The position numbers and the translations under genes were made by a program. Source: Candidatus Pollutiaquabacter sp. (GTDB taxonomy: Bacteria; Bacteroidota; Bacteroidia; AKYH767-A; 2013-40CM-41-45). Taken from it: 8,813 nucleotides of DNA. The number at the start of each line of letters is the position of its first letter. The stretch's first letter is position 1. The notes beneath the pieces are model-generated. The model was not told where the DNA came from, ran no database searches, and worked only from the letters and a program-made list of their open reading frames with translations. Below are positions 6,117 to 8,813 of this stretch, piece by piece. The DNA is taken from the NCBI GenBank assembly GCA_903854075.1, contig CAINVI010000083.1:1-8813 (forward strand), read 5' to 3'.

Positions 6117-7412
6117 ATGAATGAATCTTTTCTCCACTATCTGTGGTTGCATCAGCATTTTTATTCCGAACGACTGTTTACCACTGGAGGTGAAATCGTT
6201 GAAGTGCTGCATCCTGGAACCTACAATCTGCATGCCGGACCGGATTTTTTTAGTGCACGGCTTCGTATAGGCGCGACGTCTTGGGCGGGAAATGTTGAAA
6301 TACATGTTCGGTCGTCGGATTGGAATCGTCACCGTCATCGTGAAGATCCTTTATATACTAATTGTATTCTCCATGTTGTCTGGGAGCACGACACGGAGGT
6401 GTGTGGTGTAGATGGTATAGTGCTTCCGACATTGGAAGTGAAGGATAAGTTTGACGAGAAGTTGAGTTCCAATTATCAGGTGTTGCTACAGGGCGAACAC
6501 ATTTTAGCGTGCCGGCAATTTTTACCGGCAGTTCATCCGGTTGTCAGATCTTTGGTGTTGGACCGCATGATGGTAGAGCGACTGGAACACCGCTCCACAC
6601 TGATGATCCGTCTGCTGGAGTCTACCACCTGGCATTGGGAAGAAGCGTTTTTTCATGCGTTGGCCAGGAATTTCGGATTTCATGTTAATGCTGATGCGTT
6701 TGAGCGGCTGGCCCGCGCCGTACCTTATGCTTCCTTGTTACGCTTGCGCGATCGTTTACTTTCGCTGGAGGCAATTCTTTTCGGACAAGCCGGATTTCTT
6801 TCGGCCGACATGGAAGATGATTATGCCGCACAATTGCGAGCAGAATATCTGTTTCAGCAACGCCGACTCAGGTTGAAGCCTTTAGCGAACCCTGGTTGGA
6901 AGTTCCTTCGAATGCGCCCCGCTAATTTTCCTACTGTTCGCATTGCTCAATTAGCCATGGTGCTTCATGCATCTTTTCCGGTCTTTCAGCAGTGTACAAT
7001 GGCGGAACGGTTAGAGGATGTTGTTTCTATTTTCAGGGTTGGTGTTTCTCCTTACTGGCGCTCTCATCTCAGACCCGACGTTACCACCGTTATGAATGAC
7101 CATGTGATAGGAGAGGCATCCATTCATTTGCTGATCATTAATACAGTGATTCCTTTTCTTTTTCTGCGCGGACGAAAAACCGGTGATGATTCACTGTGTG
7201 AAAAAGCTATTCAATGGCTTGGTGTATTGCCACCGGAGGATAATGCTGTACTAAGGAGTTGGACAAAGGCCGGCTGGATTCCCCGCACTGCTTCCGAATC
7301 ACAGGCGCTTCTTCAGCTACACGATAACTATTGCGCGCCTAAAAAATGTATAAATTGCACCATTGGTAATCAGTTCATTCTTTCGCCACATGATTCGAAT
7401 TCCTTCATTTAA
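6117..7412 (+). CDS. DUF2851 family protein, function unknown
   Basis: I recognise this as DUF2851, a conserved protein mainly of Bacteroidota without an established function. The ATG at 6117 gives 431 residues beginning MNESFLHYLWLHQHF, the usual family N-terminus; in-frame GTG codons at 6099 and 6105 add up to six residues and are less likely. The conserved block is N-terminal: EVLHPGTYNLHAGPDF (29-44), SWAGNVEIHV (55-64), SSDWNRHRHREDPLY (66-80) and NCILHVVWEHD (82-92). The order of D43, E61 and H63 within predicted beta-rich sequence recalls a PD-(D/E)xK nuclease core, but with His at the usual Lys position; this is speculation. The middle is helical and Arg/Leu-rich. The tail has C406, C411 and C414 (CAPKKCINCTIG), a possible metal site. 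There is no signal peptide or membrane segment, so it is probably cytoplasmic. It overlaps the next gene by 23 bases. Confidence 0.85.
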   Translation: MNESFLHYLWLHQHFYSERLFTTGGEIVEVLHPGTYNLHAGPDFFSARLRIGATSWAGNVEIHVRSSDWNRHRHREDPLYTNCILHVVWEHDTEVCGVDGIVLPTLEVKDKFDEKLSSNYQVLLQGEHILACRQFLPAVHPVVRSLVLDRMMVERLEHRSTLMIRLLESTTWHWEEAFFHALARNFGFHVNADAFERLARAVPYASLLRLRDRLLSLEAILFGQAGFLSADMEDDYAAQLRAEYLFQQRRLRLKPLANPGWKFLRMRPANFPTVRIAQLAMVLHASFPVFQQCTMAERLEDVVSIFRVGVSPYWRSHLRPDVTTVMNDHVIGEASIHLLIINTVIPFLFLRGRKTGDDSLCEKAIQWLGVLPPEDNAVLRSWTKAGWIPRTASESQALLQLHDNYCAPKKCINCTIGNQFILSPHDSNSFI

Positions 7413-8813
7413 TATTTCCCTGAACTGGTTGCTGATTCATTTTTTTGTTTGGGTATTTGTACTTCTCGCAACAATTACAAAATCAATAGCTCAATATTGG
7501 GTGCCGCTGGGTCCTTTTCAAGTTCCTGCTCTTAATGATGCGCGTGACCGATCGTTACAACAGGCGCAGGGTATCGGCCGCGTAGGCGACTTGAAATTTG
7601 TCGCTAGAAAGAACCAGCAGCAGCTGCTATTGTGTACGCCGTATAGTTCCTTTTTTATTAGTGATGATACAGGACGCGTTTGGCGGAGTGCAACAAGTCT
7701 AGTCTCCTTTGATATTGGTTTCCCGGCTACCGGTGCTGCGGATATTTCCGTACATCCTAAACGACCTTCAGAACTCCTGGTTGCCACCGGTGATGCGGAC
7801 TGTATCCTTGATCCAAATGGACCTGGTATGAACAGTGAATCTTGTCAGTCGCGAGGACTATTCCGTTCAGTAGATAATGGCCGTACTTTTTCCGGTCCAA
7901 TCGGTGTTTGGTATGATGCCCATGGAAAAGTATTGCAAGATTTTTGGAAGTATCCTTCTTTTAAAATTTCGCGTAAGTTGATTCGTCATCCCTCCAGACC
8001 GAATCAATTGTTGGTGACAATAACGACTAATTCCTTTTCAACTAAAAAGTCCGACAGTTATATTTTCCGTTCGGAAGATAATGGCAATACCTGGCACGAA
8101 GTGCTGTTTGTTCCGGATGGGGCACTTAAAGATCTTATACTAAGTCCTGCCTGTAAAAGCACTGTCTATGCTGCCGGTCGCACGGTCTTTCGTTCGTGTA
8201 ATTTTGGTCGCACATGGGTTTCTTTGTGTGAAAAAGGGCTGCCCGCCGATTCGCTGGTGAATCGTTGTGAACTGGCGGTAACACCCGCGGCAAAAAAGAA
8301 CTTGTTTGTGCTTGTCAATTTGCGTTCCGGAAAGTCAAACGACCTTTATAGACAGCGATCTCGAAAAGATGCGTTTCAAAAAGTGGTCTCCGGCGCATCG
8401 AGTCCTGAATGGCGAACAGCGCTAGCTGTCGATGCTGCGAATCCCGGGCTGATTTATTTTTCTGCAGGAAACAAGGTTAATAGGTTTGAGCAGATCGGCG
8501 CTTCCTGGCGCACGGTAATGTCGGGAAATGGACTGCACGATGATGTTCATGAATTGATTCCTGATCCGGCCGGAAATGGTATGTATGTGGCGACCGATGG
8601 TGGATTATCCGTAACACGAGACAGCGGTAAAACTTGGACTGCACTTAACTACGGGTTGAATGTTGCGCAATGCTGGGGGCTTGCCGTATCTTCTGTTAAA
8701 GATACGGTACGTTTGCTTGCCGGTTTGCAGGATTGCGGTACGATTCAGTTGGATTTTACATTGAAAGAGTATTCAAAAGAATGGAAAATTGTTCGCGGTG
8801 GCGACGGTATGAA
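7390..8813 (+). CDS. Exported BNR/Asp-box repeat protein (sortilin/VPS10-like propeller), 3' end cut by window
   Basis: From the ATG at 7390, 474 codons stay open to the right edge. Residues 1-34 form a long signal peptide (hydrophobic core 13-29, cleavage near SIA/QYW). The rest is repetitive beta-propeller sequence with five Asp-box motifs of pattern S/T-x-D-x-G-x-T-W: SDDTGRVW (91-98), SVDNGRTF (160-167), SEDNGNTW (228-235), SCNFGRTW (269-276, Asp to Asn) and TRDSGKTW (409-416). Such boxes lie on the turns of propeller blades in sialidases, sortilin/VPS10 and many exported Bacteroidota proteins; they are structural, so no enzyme activity can be claimed. Related proteins often end in a T9SS sorting domain, which would lie beyond the edge. 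The start is inside the DUF2851 gene (23-base overlap, different frame), suggesting translation from the same transcript. No independent promoter is evident. Exact function is unknown. Confidence 0.82.
   Translation, partial: MIRIPSFNISLNWLLIHFFVWVFVLLATITKSIAQYWVPLGPFQVPALNDARDRSLQQAQGIGRVGDLKFVARKNQQQLLLCTPYSSFFISDDTGRVWRSATSLVSFDIGFPATGAADISVHPKRPSELLVATGDADCILDPNGPGMNSESCQSRGLFRSVDNGRTFSGPIGVWYDAHGKVLQDFWKYPSFKISRKLIRHPSRPNQLLVTITTNSFSTKKSDSYIFRSEDNGNTWHEVLFVPDGALKDLILSPACKSTVYAAGRTVFRSCNFGRTWVSLCEKGLPADSLVNRCELAVTPAAKKNLFVLVNLRSGKSNDLYRQRSRKDAFQKVVSGASSPEWRTALAVDAANPGLIYFSAGNKVNRFEQIGASWRTVMSGNGLHDDVHELIPDPAGNGMYVATDGGLSVTRDSGKTWTALNYGLNVAQCWGLAVSSVKDTVRLLAGLQDCGTIQLDFTLKEYSKEWKIVRGGDGM

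Noticed and set aside
1..8813. Mobile element, phage, CRISPR, defence system, tRNA or rRNA
   Set aside because: I looked for transposase motifs, terminal inverted repeats, regularly spaced repeats and conserved RNA signatures and saw none; all large genes belong to ordinary chromosomal Bacteroidota families.

Overview
The window looks like chromosomal DNA of a Bacteroidota (Bacteroidetes) bacterium with roughly balanced base composition. The evidence is the gene families: PorU, PorP/SprF and GldJ occur together only in Bacteroidota with the type IX secretion system (T9SS) and gliding machinery, and DUF2851 is also common in this phylum. Shine-Dalgarno-like sequences are mostly absent before the starts, and several genes have matches to the Bacteroidota -7 promoter element TAnnTTTG. 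I cannot name the genus.

Layout. Bases 1-740 (minus strand) hold the N-terminal 246 codons of the T9SS sortase PorU, which runs off the left edge. A 307-base AT-rich divergent region (741-1047) follows. On the plus strand come a PorP/SprF-family outer-membrane protein (1048-2001) and the gliding/T9SS lipoprotein GldJ (2076-3530), which has its own promoter and a strong terminator. A 283-base convergent spacer carries two oppositely oriented terminators and a 19-nt imperfect direct repeat. An APC-superfamily amino acid permease lies on the minus strand (3814-5175). Divergent from it is a plus-strand run: pyrF (OMP decarboxylase, 5244-6068), a DUF2851 protein (6117-7412) and an overlapping exported BNR/Asp-box repeat protein (7390 onward) that runs off the right edge.

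How the genes fit together. The left third is a T9SS/gliding locus. PorU cleaves and anchors T9SS cargo at the cell surface, PorP/SprF proteins are outer-membrane partners of the machinery, and GldJ is an essential lipoprotein of the gliding/T9SS apparatus. The BNR-repeat protein on the right has a Sec signal peptide and could be T9SS cargo, but its C-terminus, where a sorting domain would be, is outside the window. The permease and pyrF are housekeeping genes.

I did not find a new defence, mobile or regulatory system. There are no transposases, CRISPR arrays, tRNAs or rRNAs that I can recognise. The points most worth a second look are the AT-only palindrome inside the gldJ promoter, start-codon corrections for four genes, the loss of one catalytic cysteine in the FGE-like domain of GldJ, the invariant-looking polar motifs of the DUF2851 protein, and the paired repeats in the two larger spacers.
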